Positions 1-8,992 of a stretch of 64,000 nt of DNA are shown in pieces (position 1 is the first letter of the stretch; the number at the start of each line of letters is the position of its first letter). The stretch is from an uncultured Fidelibacterota bacterium (GTDB lineage: Bacteria; Fidelibacterota; Marinisomatia; Marinisomatales; Marinisomataceae), in contig CACKGC010000001.1 of assembly GCA_902599655.1 (NCBI GenBank), forward strand, positions 1 to 64,000, read 5' to 3'. A program made the translations under genes and the position numbers. The notes under the pieces are model-generated. The model was not told where the DNA came from. It saw only the letters and a list, made by a program, of their open reading frames with translations, and did not search any database.

Positions 1-1
1 T

Positions 2-376
2 TTTGCAAATGATTCATTTGATGTAGCTACGGTTGGTTTTGGAGTGCGAAATTTTGAAAATCTCCATCAAGGTCTTGTAGAAATAAAACGCATATTAAAA
101 CCTGGAAAAAAATTAATCATTCTTGAGACTGCTGTTCCTTCATTTTTTGTATTAAAGCTAGGATATATTTGTTATACAAAATTAATCATACCATTTCTAG
201 GAAGAATTATTGCAGGAAATCAAAAAGCTTACAATTATCTTTCTTCTTCTGCTGAACATTTTCCACATGGAAAAGAATTTAAAACAATACTTGAAAATGC
301 TGGATTTGAAAATATTGATATAAAAATGTTATCAATGGGAATAGTTAATATTTATTCTGCTTCAAAACCTAGGTGA
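2..376 (+). CDS. ubiE: Demethylmenaquinone methyltransferase, C-terminal part
   Basis: The gene is cut by the left window edge; the open frame runs from base 2, so the GTG at 44 is not the real start. It encodes the C-terminal half of a class I SAM-dependent methyltransferase of the UbiE/MenG family, which methylates demethylmenaquinone to menaquinone at the membrane. The visible signature is VGFGVRNF, followed by a leader-like repeat LKPGKKLIILE and the family's C-terminal FPHGKEFKTILENAGF block. It ends 15 bases inside the convergent cyclo-ligase gene. A menaquinone role fits the EtfAB:menaquinone oxidoreductase genes at the other end of the window. UbiE and MenG cannot be separated from this fragment. 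Confidence 0.9.
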   Translation, partial: FANDSFDVATVGFGVRNFENLHQGLVEIKRILKPGKKLIILETAVPSFFVLKLGYICYTKLIIPFLGRIIAGNQKAYNYLSSSAEHFPHGKEFKTILENAGFENIDIKMLSMGIVNIYSASKPR

Positions 377-934
377 TGGCTTTATGATTTCTTTTTGTGT
401 AATTACATAATCCATTTTTACATCATGTTCTTCTTCAAATGAATCATCTTCCATTTGAAAACTATACGCTAGACCTATCAATGTTGCTGGTGTTTTTTTT
501 GAAAATGTTTGATCATAAAATCCACCTCCCGTACCTACGCGATATAATTGTTGATTAAATGCAACACACGGTACTAGCGCCATATCAATATTTTCAATAT
601 CAACGTATTCTTTATCAACTGGCTCAAAAATTCCTAATTGATTTTTTTTCAACTTCCTTGATTGGTGATACTTAGCAAATAATAACTTTTTACTATCATT
701 CTTAACAATAGGTAATAATACAGTTTTATTTTTTGAATGTAGATATGATATAATCTGTAAGGTCGAAGCTTCATTGTTAAAGGGGTAATATACTGCAACA
801 ACGGAATAAGATATCGATTTTGAAAATTTAATCCACTGTGATAAAAAGTTATCAGACAATCGTTCAATGTGAGCTTGAGACAAAAGAAGTCTATTCTCAA
901 TTTGATTATTTCGAATATTTTCTTTTAAGGACAA
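362..934 (-). CDS. 5-formyltetrahydrofolate cyclo-ligase
   Basis: This 190-residue protein belongs to the MTHFS/YgfA family, which converts 5-formyl-THF to 5,10-methenyl-THF with ATP in the cytoplasm. The family signature is visible near residues 120-142: VPCVAF followed by RVGTGGGFYD, the glycine-rich nucleotide and substrate loop. The length is normal for the family. It overlaps the end of ubiE by 15 bases (convergent) and lies 7 bases downstream of the carbamate kinase gene on the same strand, so the two are probably cotranscribed. The N-terminus is lysine and asparagine rich and less conserved. Confidence 0.9.
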   Translation of the reverse strand: MSLKENIRNNQIENRLLLSQAHIERLSDNFLSQWIKFSKSISYSVVAVYYPFNNEASTLQIISYLHSKNKTVLLPIVKNDSKKLLFAKYHQSRKLKKNQLGIFEPVDKEYVDIENIDMALVPCVAFNQQLYRVGTGGGFYDQTFSKKTPATLIGLAYSFQMEDDSFEEEHDVKMDYVITQKEIIKPSPRF

Positions 935-941
935 CTATGTA

Positions 942-1886
942 TTATCCTTTAATAATAGAGGTTCCAGCTTTTCCATCAATGGCATCTTGCAAATTATCAA
1001 TATTAGTAATAATTACTTTTTTACCATGATGTTTTAAAAAATGAATTGCTGAACGAATCTTAGGCCACATACTTCCCTGTTGAAAATGTCCTTCTTCTTG
1101 GTATGTCTTTGCTTCTAAATCAGTCATCTGATTAATAGGAGATTGATTATCTTTTCCATAATTCAAATAGACTTGATCAATGTCGGTGACAATATAATAT
1201 TCATCTGCTCGTATGACTCTACCGAGCTTTGCAGCTGTTAAATCTTTATCAATTACTGCGTCAATTCCTTCAAAACTTCCATCCTGATTAACAAATACCG
1301 GGATTCCTCCTCCGCCTGCCGCTAAAACTATAATTCCTGCCTCAACAAGCGTCCTGATACTTATCCCATGCATTACAAATTCTGGATCTGGAGATGGAAC
1401 AACTCTTCTCCACTCTCCAGGATCTTGTTCTTTGACAATCCAACCCATATCTTTTGCTCTTTTTTCTGCCTCTTGTTTTGAAAAACGTTTTCCAACAAAC
1501 TTTGTTGGATTTTTTAAGGATGGATGTTTTGGATCTACAACAACTTGCGTAACGAGTGTTACCACTTCTTTATCAATTTCTTCTTGGTATAGAATATTTT
1601 GAAAAGTTTGCTGAATCATATATCCAATAGTTCCTTGAGTACCTGCTACGCACACACCTAATGGAAGTGGAGAAACTTGGTCTTGAGTTAAATCCATTCT
1701 TAAAAGCTCATCTCCAACTTGTGGCCCATTTCCATGAGTTATACAAATATTATAATCCTCTCTTAAAAACTTTATTATTTCTGTTAAAGATTTACGAGTG
1801 TTACTAAACTGGTCGTTTATTGTACCAGCTTGACTCTTATTTGAAAGAGCGTTTCCACCTAAGGCAATGATTGCTGTTTTTTCCAT
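942..1886 (-). CDS. arcC: Carbamate kinase
   Basis: This 314-residue amino-acid-kinase-fold protein should catalyse carbamoyl phosphate + ADP = carbamate + ATP. It shows the family's N-terminal IALGGNAL, the THGNGPQVG loop near residue 50, the GTQGTIGYMIQQ block and AAGGGGIPV near 190, all diagnostic of ArcC rather than other kinases of the fold. The length matches the family. No arginine deiminase or ornithine carbamoyltransferase gene lies nearby, so whether it serves arginine or agmatine fermentation, allantoin breakdown or carbamoyl phosphate supply cannot be told. It is divergent from the M16 peptidase gene across a 114-base gap. Confidence 0.93.
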   Translation of the reverse strand: MEKTAIIALGGNALSNKSQAGTINDQFSNTRKSLTEIIKFLREDYNICITHGNGPQVGDELLRMDLTQDQVSPLPLGVCVAGTQGTIGYMIQQTFQNILYQEEIDKEVVTLVTQVVVDPKHPSLKNPTKFVGKRFSKQEAEKRAKDMGWIVKEQDPGEWRRVVPSPDPEFVMHGISIRTLVEAGIIVLAAGGGGIPVFVNQDGSFEGIDAVIDKDLTAAKLGRVIRADEYYIVTDIDQVYLNYGKDNQSPINQMTDLEAKTYQEEGHFQQGSMWPKIRSAIHFLKHHGKKVIITNIDNLQDAIDGKAGTSIIKG

Positions 1887-2000
1887 TTTTTAAAATATAA
1901 ACTATAAAAATTTACGCTAGATATCTATTTTGATAGTTATCCTTTCATATTAATTTAATTATGATATTTTCTTAAACCATAATTTTATTAAGGAGCATTT
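1887..2000. promoter_or_regulatory. Divergent intergenic region, carbamate kinase / M16 peptidase
   Basis: This very AT-rich gap separates two divergent genes and must hold both promoters. The only clear element is a Shine-Dalgarno sequence AAGGAG six bases before the M16 peptidase ATG. No confident -35/-10 pair or operator was picked out. Confidence 0.5.
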
Positions 2001-4823
2001 ATGTCTTTTAAAAACCTCTTATTAAGTTTTGCAATTTTATTTGTAGTGAGCTGTGCTGATAACAATAGTAATCTATCTATCGATTATGAAAAATATACAT
2101 TAGATAATGGATTAAAAGTTATTTTGCATAAAGATGATTCTGACCCACTTGTGGCAATTTCTACTATAGTACACGTTGGTTCTAATCGTGAAAAACCTGG
2201 AAAAACTGGGTTTGCACATTTCTTTGAACATATGGCTTTTACCGCATCAGAAAATACTCCTAGAGGTGCTAATAGATTATTAATCCCAACCTGGGGTGGT
2301 AGCAGAAATGGTGGAACTAGTTTTGATTACACCATCTATTATGAAGTAGTTCCTAAAGATGCTCTAGAAAAATTAATGTGGATTGACTCTGATCGTTTAG
2401 GATTCATGATTAATACTGTAGATGCTGAGACTCTTGAAGGAGAAATACAAGTTGTTAAAAATGAAAAAAGACAGCGAGTCGACAATCAACCTTATGGACA
2501 TAGCAATGGAATCGTTCAAAAAGCTCTTTATCCTCAAGGGCACCCATACAGTTGGTCTGTAATTGGAGAGCTAGAAGATTTACAAGCAGCAACCATTGAA
2601 GATGTTAAAGAATTTTATAATGAATTTTATGGTCCAAGTAATGCAACTGTAGTAATAGCAGGAGACATTGATTTTGATGAAACAAAAGCACTAGTCGAAC
2701 GATGGTTTGGGGAAATTAAACCCAATGATAATGTGATTGAAAAACCAAAAGTACAATTAGTGACATTATCAGAAACTAAAAAATTATATCATTTAGATAA
2801 ATATGCTCAACTGCCAGAATTATCTATCACCTTTCCAACAGTTGAACAGTTTAGTGCTGATTCTTATGCATTAAATACATTAGGTAAAATACTTTCTGAT
2901 GGTAGAAATTCTGTTTTTTATAAGGAAATTATTGAAAAACAAAAATTAGCACCCTCAGCTATTGCTTATAATTATTCAGCTGAAATCGCAGGTCAATTTG
3001 AAATTAGTGTAAGAGCAAATCAAGGGGTTTCATTAAATAAAGTATATGATGCTATCATGCAATCATTAAATAATTTTGAAGAAAATGGTATTAGCGATGC
3101 TGACTTAGTTCGTATTAAAGCAGGACAAGAAACTGCATTTTATAATAGTATTGCTACAAACTTAAGCAAAGCAAGACAACTAGGATTTTATAATGAATAC
3201 GCTGGAGATCCAGGGTTTGTAACACAAGATATTGAAAATATTCTCAGCGTTACTCAAGAGGATATCATTAGAGTATATAATAAATATATCAAAAACCAGA
3301 ATGCGGTTATCTTAAGTGTAGTACCAGAAACTCAGCCTGAATTGATATTATCAGATTCAGATGAAGCATATGTGAAGGTAGAAGAAGTTGTTCGAGGAAA
3401 AGAAAAGCAATTTGATATGAAGTATGGGCAAGAAAATAAACCTTTTACAAAAACTGAGACAAAATATGATAGATCTGAACCGCCACTAGGAGAACTACCT
3501 CTTCTAACTATCCCAGAAGTGTGGACTAGTAAGTTATCCAATGGTACTTCATTATACGGAATTGAAAATTCAGAACTGCCTTTAGTACAATTTTATTTGA
3601 GAATTGATGGAGGTCAACTACTTGACAACCCAAATAAAAAAGGTACTGCAAGTTTAGTTGCTAGTTTGATGGATGAAGGAACAAAAACTAAGACACCTGC
3701 TCAATTAGAAGAGGCAATTGATTTATTAGGCTCATCAATTTCTATTAGTGCAGGCTTAGAAAGCATTGGAATCTCAGGAAATAGTTTAGCAAAAAATCTT
3801 GATGCTACACTTGAGCTAGTGAATGAAATATTAACAGAACCACGATGGGATAAAGAAGCATTTGAGATTGCAAAAACCAGAAGATTAGCTTCCATTCAGC
3901 AAACAAAAGGGAATCCTCAATCTCTAGCATTCAATGCACTGAATAAACAATTATATGGAGAAGGTCATCCATCCTCAATACCTCTTGGAGGAACGACGGA
4001 AAGTGTTAAATCAATTACTTTAGATGATCTAAAAGAATATTTTGAACAAAATATTTCTCCGAAAGTTGCACATTTTCATATTGTTGGTGATATCAACCAA
4101 GACGAATCTTTAAAAGCCTTAAAATCATTCAATAAAAAATGGAATGGTACTGATGTTGAATTACCAAGAGTTGAAATGGTTAATACTCCATCAAAACCAA
4201 CAGTGTATTTCATAGATATTCCGGATGCTAAACAATCAGCCATCACTGTTGGGACACTCACAGTTCCTGGCACTGACCCCCTACTATATCAACTTAATGT
4301 AGCAAACAATAGACTTGGCGGAGGCATGGAAGCAAGGCTAATGAGAACACTACGACTTGAAAAAGGCTATACGTATGGAGCTGGTTCATTTTTACGATCG
4401 AATAAGTTTCAAACTCCTTTTTATGCTTATTCCCAAGTACGTACAAATGTAACGCTAGAATCGTTGGAAATTTTTAGAGATCTTATTACGAATTATTCTT
4501 CAACCTATTTTCAAGAAGATTTAGATGTAACAAAAAATAAATTGATAAAAAGTAATGCATTACGATTTGAAACGCTTGGTAGCTTAATAAATATGCTGGA
4601 TAACATTAGTAAGTATAATTTGCCAATCGACTACATTTCAAATGAGCAAGATATTTTGACCAATATGACAGTGGAAGATATTCAGAAATTAGCATCAACT
4701 TATCTTAATGGACAAAATATGATTTATGTGGTTGCAGGTGATGCAAAAACGCAGCTTGAATTAATTAAAAACTTAGGATTTGGAAAAGCAATTATCTTAG
4801 ATAGAGACGGAAATAGAATTTAA
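2001..4823 (+). CDS. M16 family zinc peptidase, two-domain lipoprotein
   Basis: A 940-residue secreted peptidase of the insulinase/PqqL type. Residues 1-18 form a lipoprotein signal (FVVSC, cysteine 18), so it should be anchored in the envelope. The inverted zinc motif HxxEH is HFFEH at 73-77, and the third metal ligand is expected in the ETLEGEIQVVKNE stretch about 75 residues later. A second M16 domain begins near residue 500 and lacks HxxEH, as in the family's non-catalytic halves; it ends in the conserved RLEKGYTYGAGS substrate-binding region. The strong AAGGAG ribosome site supports the start. It probably degrades short peptides in the periplasm. No partner peptidase is adjacent. Confidence 0.92.
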   Translation: MSFKNLLLSFAILFVVSCADNNSNLSIDYEKYTLDNGLKVILHKDDSDPLVAISTIVHVGSNREKPGKTGFAHFFEHMAFTASENTPRGANRLLIPTWGGSRNGGTSFDYTIYYEVVPKDALEKLMWIDSDRLGFMINTVDAETLEGEIQVVKNEKRQRVDNQPYGHSNGIVQKALYPQGHPYSWSVIGELEDLQAATIEDVKEFYNEFYGPSNATVVIAGDIDFDETKALVERWFGEIKPNDNVIEKPKVQLVTLSETKKLYHLDKYAQLPELSITFPTVEQFSADSYALNTLGKILSDGRNSVFYKEIIEKQKLAPSAIAYNYSAEIAGQFEISVRANQGVSLNKVYDAIMQSLNNFEENGISDADLVRIKAGQETAFYNSIATNLSKARQLGFYNEYAGDPGFVTQDIENILSVTQEDIIRVYNKYIKNQNAVILSVVPETQPELILSDSDEAYVKVEEVVRGKEKQFDMKYGQENKPFTKTETKYDRSEPPLGELPLLTIPEVWTSKLSNGTSLYGIENSELPLVQFYLRIDGGQLLDNPNKKGTASLVASLMDEGTKTKTPAQLEEAIDLLGSSISISAGLESIGISGNSLAKNLDATLELVNEILTEPRWDKEAFEIAKTRRLASIQQTKGNPQSLAFNALNKQLYGEGHPSSIPLGGTTESVKSITLDDLKEYFEQNISPKVAHFHIVGDINQDESLKALKSFNKKWNGTDVELPRVEMVNTPSKPTVYFIDIPDAKQSAITVGTLTVPGTDPLLYQLNVANNRLGGGMEARLMRTLRLEKGYTYGAGSFLRSNKFQTPFYAYSQVRTNVTLESLEIFRDLITNYSSTYFQEDLDVTKNKLIKSNALRFETLGSLINMLDNISKYNLPIDYISNEQDILTNMTVEDIQKLASTYLNGQNMIYVVAGDAKTQLELIKNLGFGKAIILDRDGNRI

Positions 4824-4832
4824 TTAATTACT

Positions 4833-4949
4833 TGCATTACCCTAGTTTTTATGATTAACGTAATGCATGTTAAATGATTCAAAACGCATTTCTTGGAATC
4901 TTCGTTGGTGGCCTTCCGGCCAATAATATCCCTTTGTACCTACGTACAA
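4833..4949 (+). other. Run of three inverted repeats upstream of trpB2
   Basis: The 204-base gap between the M16 and TrpB2 genes holds three inverted repeats: TGCATTAC/GTAATGCA (4833-4840 and 4860-4867), TGGCC-TTCC-GGCCA (4909-4922) and TTGTAC-CTAC-GTACAA (4934-4949). The GC-rich middle stem stands out in this AT-rich background. None is followed by a T-run, so an intrinsic terminator is not supported. The set may be a 5' leader structure of the trpB2 transcript or a 3' end of the peptidase transcript. It matches no riboswitch class I recognise. Confidence 0.45.
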
Positions 4950-5027
4950 TCTTAACATAAACACATACTTTAAACTTTAATTAACTGATGATTGGTGACT
5001 ATCCAATCAAACCAATGGAGAAATAAA

Positions 5028-6383
5028 ATGATTATAAAAACACAACTAAGTGAAAAAGAGATGCCAAAAAATTTCTATAATATTGCGGCAGATTTAAAAG
5101 AACCATTACCGCCAGTTTTACATCCTGGTAGAAAAGATCCTGTAGGGCCAGATGATTTATCACCGCTATTCCCTATGGAATTAATTGGACAAGAAGTATC
5201 GCAAGATCGATATATTGAAATACCTGAAGAGGTTCAAAATATATATAAACTTTACAGGCCAAGCCCACTGTACAGGGCAAGGAATTTAGAAAAGGTACTT
5301 GATACACCTGCTAAGATTTTCTATAAATATGAAGGAGTTAGCCCAACTGGAAGTCATAAACCGAATACAGCTATTCCCCAAGCCTTTTATAATAAACAAG
5401 AAGGTGTTGAAAAACTTACAACAGAAACAGGGGCCGGACAATGGGGCTCTTCCTTAGCATTTGCATGTAATAAGTTTGGAATTGACTTAGATGTTTACAT
5501 GGTGAAAGTAAGCTATAATCAGAAACCATATAGAAGAGCATTAATGGAGACTTTTGGAGCTAGATGTATAGCTAGCCCATCCATAGAAACAGAAATTGGA
5601 CAAAAAATATTAGCTGAAAATCCTGAATCTACTGGTAGTTTAGGAATTGCCATATCGGAAGCAGTAGAACAATGTGTTAAAAGTGATTCCACAAAATATG
5701 CTTTAGGATCTGTGCTTAATCATGTGCTAACGCATCAAACAATAATTGGTCAAGAAGCAATAACTCAATTAGAAAAAGAAGATGAATATCCAGATATAGT
5801 AGTTGGATGTACTGGTGGAGGAAGTAATTTTGCTGGTATAGCCTTGCCGTTCCTTGGAAAATCCTTTAGAGAAAATAAACAAATAGAGCTTAGAGCAATT
5901 GAACCATCAGCATGTCCTTCATTAACTAAAGGGTCGTACGCATATGATTTTGGAGATACTGGTAAAATGACTCCTTTGACAAAGATGCATACCCTAGGTT
6001 CTGATTTTGTTCCATCTGGTTTTCATGCAGGGGGATTAAGATATCATGGTATGGCTCCAATTATTAGTCACCTTACTAATCTTGGATATATTGCACCTGA
6101 AGCGTACAGTCAATTAGATACGTTTCAAGCAGGTGTTACTTTTGCAAAAGCTGAAGGTATTGTTCCTGCTCCTGAAGCAAATCATGCAGTTAAAGGTGCT
6201 ATTGAAGCTGCATTAAGATGCAAAGAAAGTGGAGAGACAAAAACAATTCTATTTAATCTATGTGGTCATGGTCATTTTGATATGCAAGCTTACATTGATT
6301 ATTTTGACGGAAAATTATTTGATAATCAATATTCTGAATCTGAAATAGCTATGGCTCTTTCAGGACTGCCATCAGTTGGATAA
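5028..6383 (+). CDS. TrpB2-type tryptophan synthase beta chain-like PLP enzyme
   Basis: A 451-residue fold-type II PLP enzyme of the TrpB2 / TIGR01415 group, longer at the N-terminus than classical TrpB. The PLP lysine is K111 in SPTGSHKPN; the TETGAGQWG loop and the phosphate-binding GCTGGGSNFAG are clear. The start at 5028 is chosen for its GGAG ribosome site; an in-frame TTG at 4992 lacks one. No trpA, trpC or classical trpB is nearby. TrpB2 enzymes couple indole with serine or, in the Sulfolobus enzyme, with O-phosphoserine. The next gene starts immediately after its stop codon and resembles a serine kinase, which is suggestive. Substrate remains inferred. Confidence 0.92.
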   Translation: MIIKTQLSEKEMPKNFYNIAADLKEPLPPVLHPGRKDPVGPDDLSPLFPMELIGQEVSQDRYIEIPEEVQNIYKLYRPSPLYRARNLEKVLDTPAKIFYKYEGVSPTGSHKPNTAIPQAFYNKQEGVEKLTTETGAGQWGSSLAFACNKFGIDLDVYMVKVSYNQKPYRRALMETFGARCIASPSIETEIGQKILAENPESTGSLGIAISEAVEQCVKSDSTKYALGSVLNHVLTHQTIIGQEAITQLEKEDEYPDIVVGCTGGGSNFAGIALPFLGKSFRENKQIELRAIEPSACPSLTKGSYAYDFGDTGKMTPLTKMHTLGSDFVPSGFHAGGLRYHGMAPIISHLTNLGYIAPEAYSQLDTFQAGVTFAKAEGIVPAPEANHAVKGAIEAALRCKESGETKTILFNLCGHGHFDMQAYIDYFDGKLFDNQYSESEIAMALSGLPSVG

Positions 6384-6776
6384 ATGAAGAAAGGAATAAA
6401 ATATATAAAAGATGTTCCTATAGAACTCCTTATACCTCATGAAGCAACAGAACGAACGACTGTGCAATATTGGAACACAATGTATAAAAATAAATCCTTC
6501 ATTCCAGCTGTGGCAGTATCAGATCATAATATGATTATTGATGGCCATCATAGAGTAGAAATGTGTCAACAAAATGGGATCAAGATAATCAATGTATGTC
6601 AAATTGATTATCTTGATTCTAACCTAATTCTTAAGGGGAACTTTATCAAAACTGATATCCTAAAATGTGTTAAAGATGGTAAGTTGTTTAACAGTAAAAC
6701 CACTCAACACTATTTTAATGAAGAAGGAGTTTTAAAAGAATTATTTGAGTATCAGAAAAAATACTCTTTATTTTAA
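6384..6776 (+). CDS. ParB/sulfiredoxin-fold protein, possible free-serine kinase
   Basis: A 130-residue protein whose ATG directly follows the TrpB2 stop codon. It has the ParB/Srx-fold nucleotide-binding motif IDGHHR (D53 to R57) and an upstream PHE with glutamate E20. DGHHR plus an N-terminal catalytic glutamate is the layout I recall for the free-serine kinases SerK (Thermococcus) and SbnI (Staphylococcus), which make O-phosphoserine. It has no helix-turn-helix or C-terminal dimer domain of a partition ParB, and it is shorter than SbnI. The zero-gap pairing with TrpB2 argues for a metabolic rather than chromosome-segregation role. The kinase activity is inference. It overlaps the convergent esterase gene by 4 bases. 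Confidence 0.6.
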   Translation: MKKGIKYIKDVPIELLIPHEATERTTVQYWNTMYKNKSFIPAVAVSDHNMIIDGHHRVEMCQQNGIKIINVCQIDYLDSNLILKGNFIKTDILKCVKDGKLFNSKTTQHYFNEEGVLKELFEYQKKYSLF

Positions 6777-8425
6777 TTGCTCGAAAAGAAATTCCACATT
6801 AATTCTTCCATAGAATTTCCATTGTAAGACAAATTAAACCAATAATGATCACCATTTACAATTTTAAATAGATCAATAATCGTGTTATTATCCCCATTTA
6901 AGTAGGTATAGTTTTCAATATCTCCAACAATATTAGTTTGAGGAGATGAATCGGTGTTATTATACTGAGACCAATAAGCTACTGTTTGATCTACGCTCAT
7001 CATATATCCAGCAATGCCATTGTAAGGTCTGGAATAATCATTAGTTCCATTAAATATCATTACTGAAGTTGCATGACTTGGTTGGCATTCTGATGATGCA
7101 TCTACCATAGGCATCAAACCTGAAACTGGGGCAATAGATGTAACTAATGAGCTTTGATAACAGGCCATAGAGTATGAGAAATCAGCTCCATTTGAATACC
7201 CTGTTAAAAATACTTTTGAAGCATCAATATTATAATTACCTGATATTTCGTAAAGCAATGCACCAAAAAATCCTATATCATCTTGGCTGCACTTATTATC
7301 TCCTCCTGGAGGATGAGTGTTCCATGTAGTTCCATCACCACACACTAATCCTTGAGGATAAACTGCAATAAAATTAAACTGATCAGCTAAAGTCCTAAAA
7401 TCTGCAGTGTTAATAAAGTATTGATTATATCCACCAAATCCGTGGAATGCGAAAAGAATTGGCGTTGGAGAGTTGTGATCATAAGTAGATGGAATATAGA
7501 TTAAATATTCTCTTGTTTCACTATCATACATCATTGTTTTACTTATTAATCCAGTTGGTATGGAAGAAGGAAAAACATCATCAATGGTAAATGGGCCATT
7601 TCCTGTTGGAGAACTATCTACTTGTTGAACACTCATTTCTGAATTTATAAATGTAACTTTTTTCTCATTAGAAGAAGCATAAACTGTAAATAAGCTGTCT
7701 GTATCAAAAGTAATTGCGGTTGTTTCATCTGCTCCAATCCCGATATCGCAAGGTGAACTATTAATAAATCCTTTTAGTCTTTCTAAGCGATTACGTTCAG
7801 AAAAATGGGTATCAAAAATAATGCCATCAAACATGGGGATATCAAGAAAGTCACCAATTATCTCTTCTCCTGTCCAAACACAATCTCCAAAAATAGCCAT
7901 ACCCGCAGAAGTTCCACCAATAACTACATTTCTACTAATTGCGTTTTTAATAGCTTGTTGTATGGCAGAGTTATTCCAATAATTGATATAAGTTGATTGA
8001 TCGCCTCCAGCAAACCAAATGCCTTCAGCATTATTGATAAGAGATATAATGTTATAATGTTCACTTGGCTCAGTAAAAACAATTGTATTTACTGAATTTA
8101 CAGAAACACCTAAATCTTGATACATATACTGATTATATCCATCAGCACCAGATGTTCTTAAGACAACAATATCGCCTCCAGATGCACGGTTTAGAAACCA
8201 TCTCATAGCATTATCATCTTCAGAAGATCCTCCCATCAAAACAATTCCGCCTTGCGGTGCTGTATTGATATTTGAATTGCCAGTTGAATGTAAGGTATAA
8301 TTTATTGGCTCAATATTATCTCCATCTCCAATATCTTCAACTGATTGTGTAGAGTTATCTCCAGAACAAGAAGTAATGAAAATCATTAGAAATAAGAAAA
8401 TTACCCTAATTATGAATGCCCCCAT
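6773..8425 (-). CDS. Cyanophycinase-like (S51) / PHB-depolymerase-like esterase fusion lipoprotein
   Basis: A 550-residue envelope protein with a lipobox ITSC (cysteine 20) and two enzyme-like domains. Residues about 55-270 resemble peptidase S51/cyanophycinase: MGGS near 64, the nucleophile in GGTSAGM (S173), and DTHFSERNRLERL (from 205), the signature block of extracellular cyanophycinases. Residues about 290-550 resemble secreted poly(3-hydroxybutyrate)-depolymerase/feruloyl-esterase proteins: FHGFGGYNQ, the nucleophile elbow GYSNGAD (S411), and a late NGDHYW with the likely catalytic histidine. Both sets of active-site motifs look intact. It is the last gene of a run after the CIA30 gene (12-base gap). 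The real substrates are not known. Confidence 0.75.
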   Translation of the reverse strand: MGAFIIRVIFLFLMIFITSCSGDNSTQSVEDIGDGDNIEPINYTLHSTGNSNINTAPQGGIVLMGGSSEDDNAMRWFLNRASGGDIVVLRTSGADGYNQYMYQDLGVSVNSVNTIVFTEPSEHYNIISLINNAEGIWFAGGDQSTYINYWNNSAIQQAIKNAISRNVVIGGTSAGMAIFGDCVWTGEEIIGDFLDIPMFDGIIFDTHFSERNRLERLKGFINSSPCDIGIGADETTAITFDTDSLFTVYASSNEKKVTFINSEMSVQQVDSSPTGNGPFTIDDVFPSSIPTGLISKTMMYDSETREYLIYIPSTYDHNSPTPILFAFHGFGGYNQYFINTADFRTLADQFNFIAVYPQGLVCGDGTTWNTHPPGGDNKCSQDDIGFFGALLYEISGNYNIDASKVFLTGYSNGADFSYSMACYQSSLVTSIAPVSGLMPMVDASSECQPSHATSVMIFNGTNDYSRPYNGIAGYMMSVDQTVAYWSQYNNTDSSPQTNIVGDIENYTYLNGDNNTIIDLFKIVNGDHYWFNLSYNGNSMEELMWNFFSSN

Positions 8426-8437
8426 AAATGAAATTAA

Positions 8438-8992
8438 TTATAATGATTTGATATATTCAATTTCTAAAACAAAGTCTCCTTCCTGCTTATCAGAAATAAG
8501 AATTCCCATAGAATTTACTTTGTGAACTTTGAATTTTGGTGCTCTAATACTTCTACCAAAGTAATAGGGTTTGAAATTTTCAATAGGGATTTCAATATCC
8601 ATCCATTGGTCTTTCGTAGTTTTAAAATCAGCAGAATAGTTAGCATAGCTACCCTTCATTGTCAGACGGAATTTATAGATATTACCATCACCTTTGACTC
8701 TAAGCAGGAATGCAGAAGATTCTTTAAGCTGTGATCCGTCAAACCCTCTTCGAATAGATGCAAATCCACCATTATTTTCCAAGGAAACATTACCAGAAAA
8801 AATAATATTATTTATTTCATTAAGATAAATATTGGACTGTGAGATACCTCCCATAACACCATCATTTACTATTCCCCATTTATCAATTCCAATATTATTT
8901 GATGCATCAACCAATGTAACATTTTGAGAAAAAATCATTGTTTGAAATAATAAACAAACAATCAGATAAAATTTATTTTTTAAAACTAACAT
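8438..8992 (-). CDS. CIA30 family protein, exported
   Basis: A 184-residue protein of the CIA30 (complex I intermediate-associated protein 30) family, a galactose-binding-like beta-sandwich. The family blocks are WGIVNDGVMGGIS near residue 40, FSGNVSLENNGGFASIR near 65-80 and the WMDIEIPIENFKPYYFGR segment near 130. Residues 1-22 form a signal peptide (IVCLLFQTMIFSQ), so the bacterial protein is exported. The start lies 20 bases inside the upstream glyoxalase-like gene, suggesting coupled translation. Bacterial members have no established function; a link to respiratory complex I assembly is not shown by this context. Confidence 0.85.
   Translation of the reverse strand: MLVLKNKFYLIVCLLFQTMIFSQNVTLVDASNNIGIDKWGIVNDGVMGGISQSNIYLNEINNIIFSGNVSLENNGGFASIRRGFDGSQLKESSAFLLRVKGDGNIYKFRLTMKGSYANYSADFKTTKDQWMDIEIPIENFKPYYFGRSIRAPKFKVHKVNSMGILISDKQEGDFVLEIEYIKSL

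Noticed and set aside
4824..5027. T-box or other known riboswitch before trpB2
   Set aside because: The conserved T-box antiterminator text (GGGTGGTACCGCG type) is absent and no terminator follows.
6384..6776. Chromosome-partition ParB
   Set aside because: Too short, without helix-turn-helix or parA neighbour; only the nucleotide-binding fold motif is shared.
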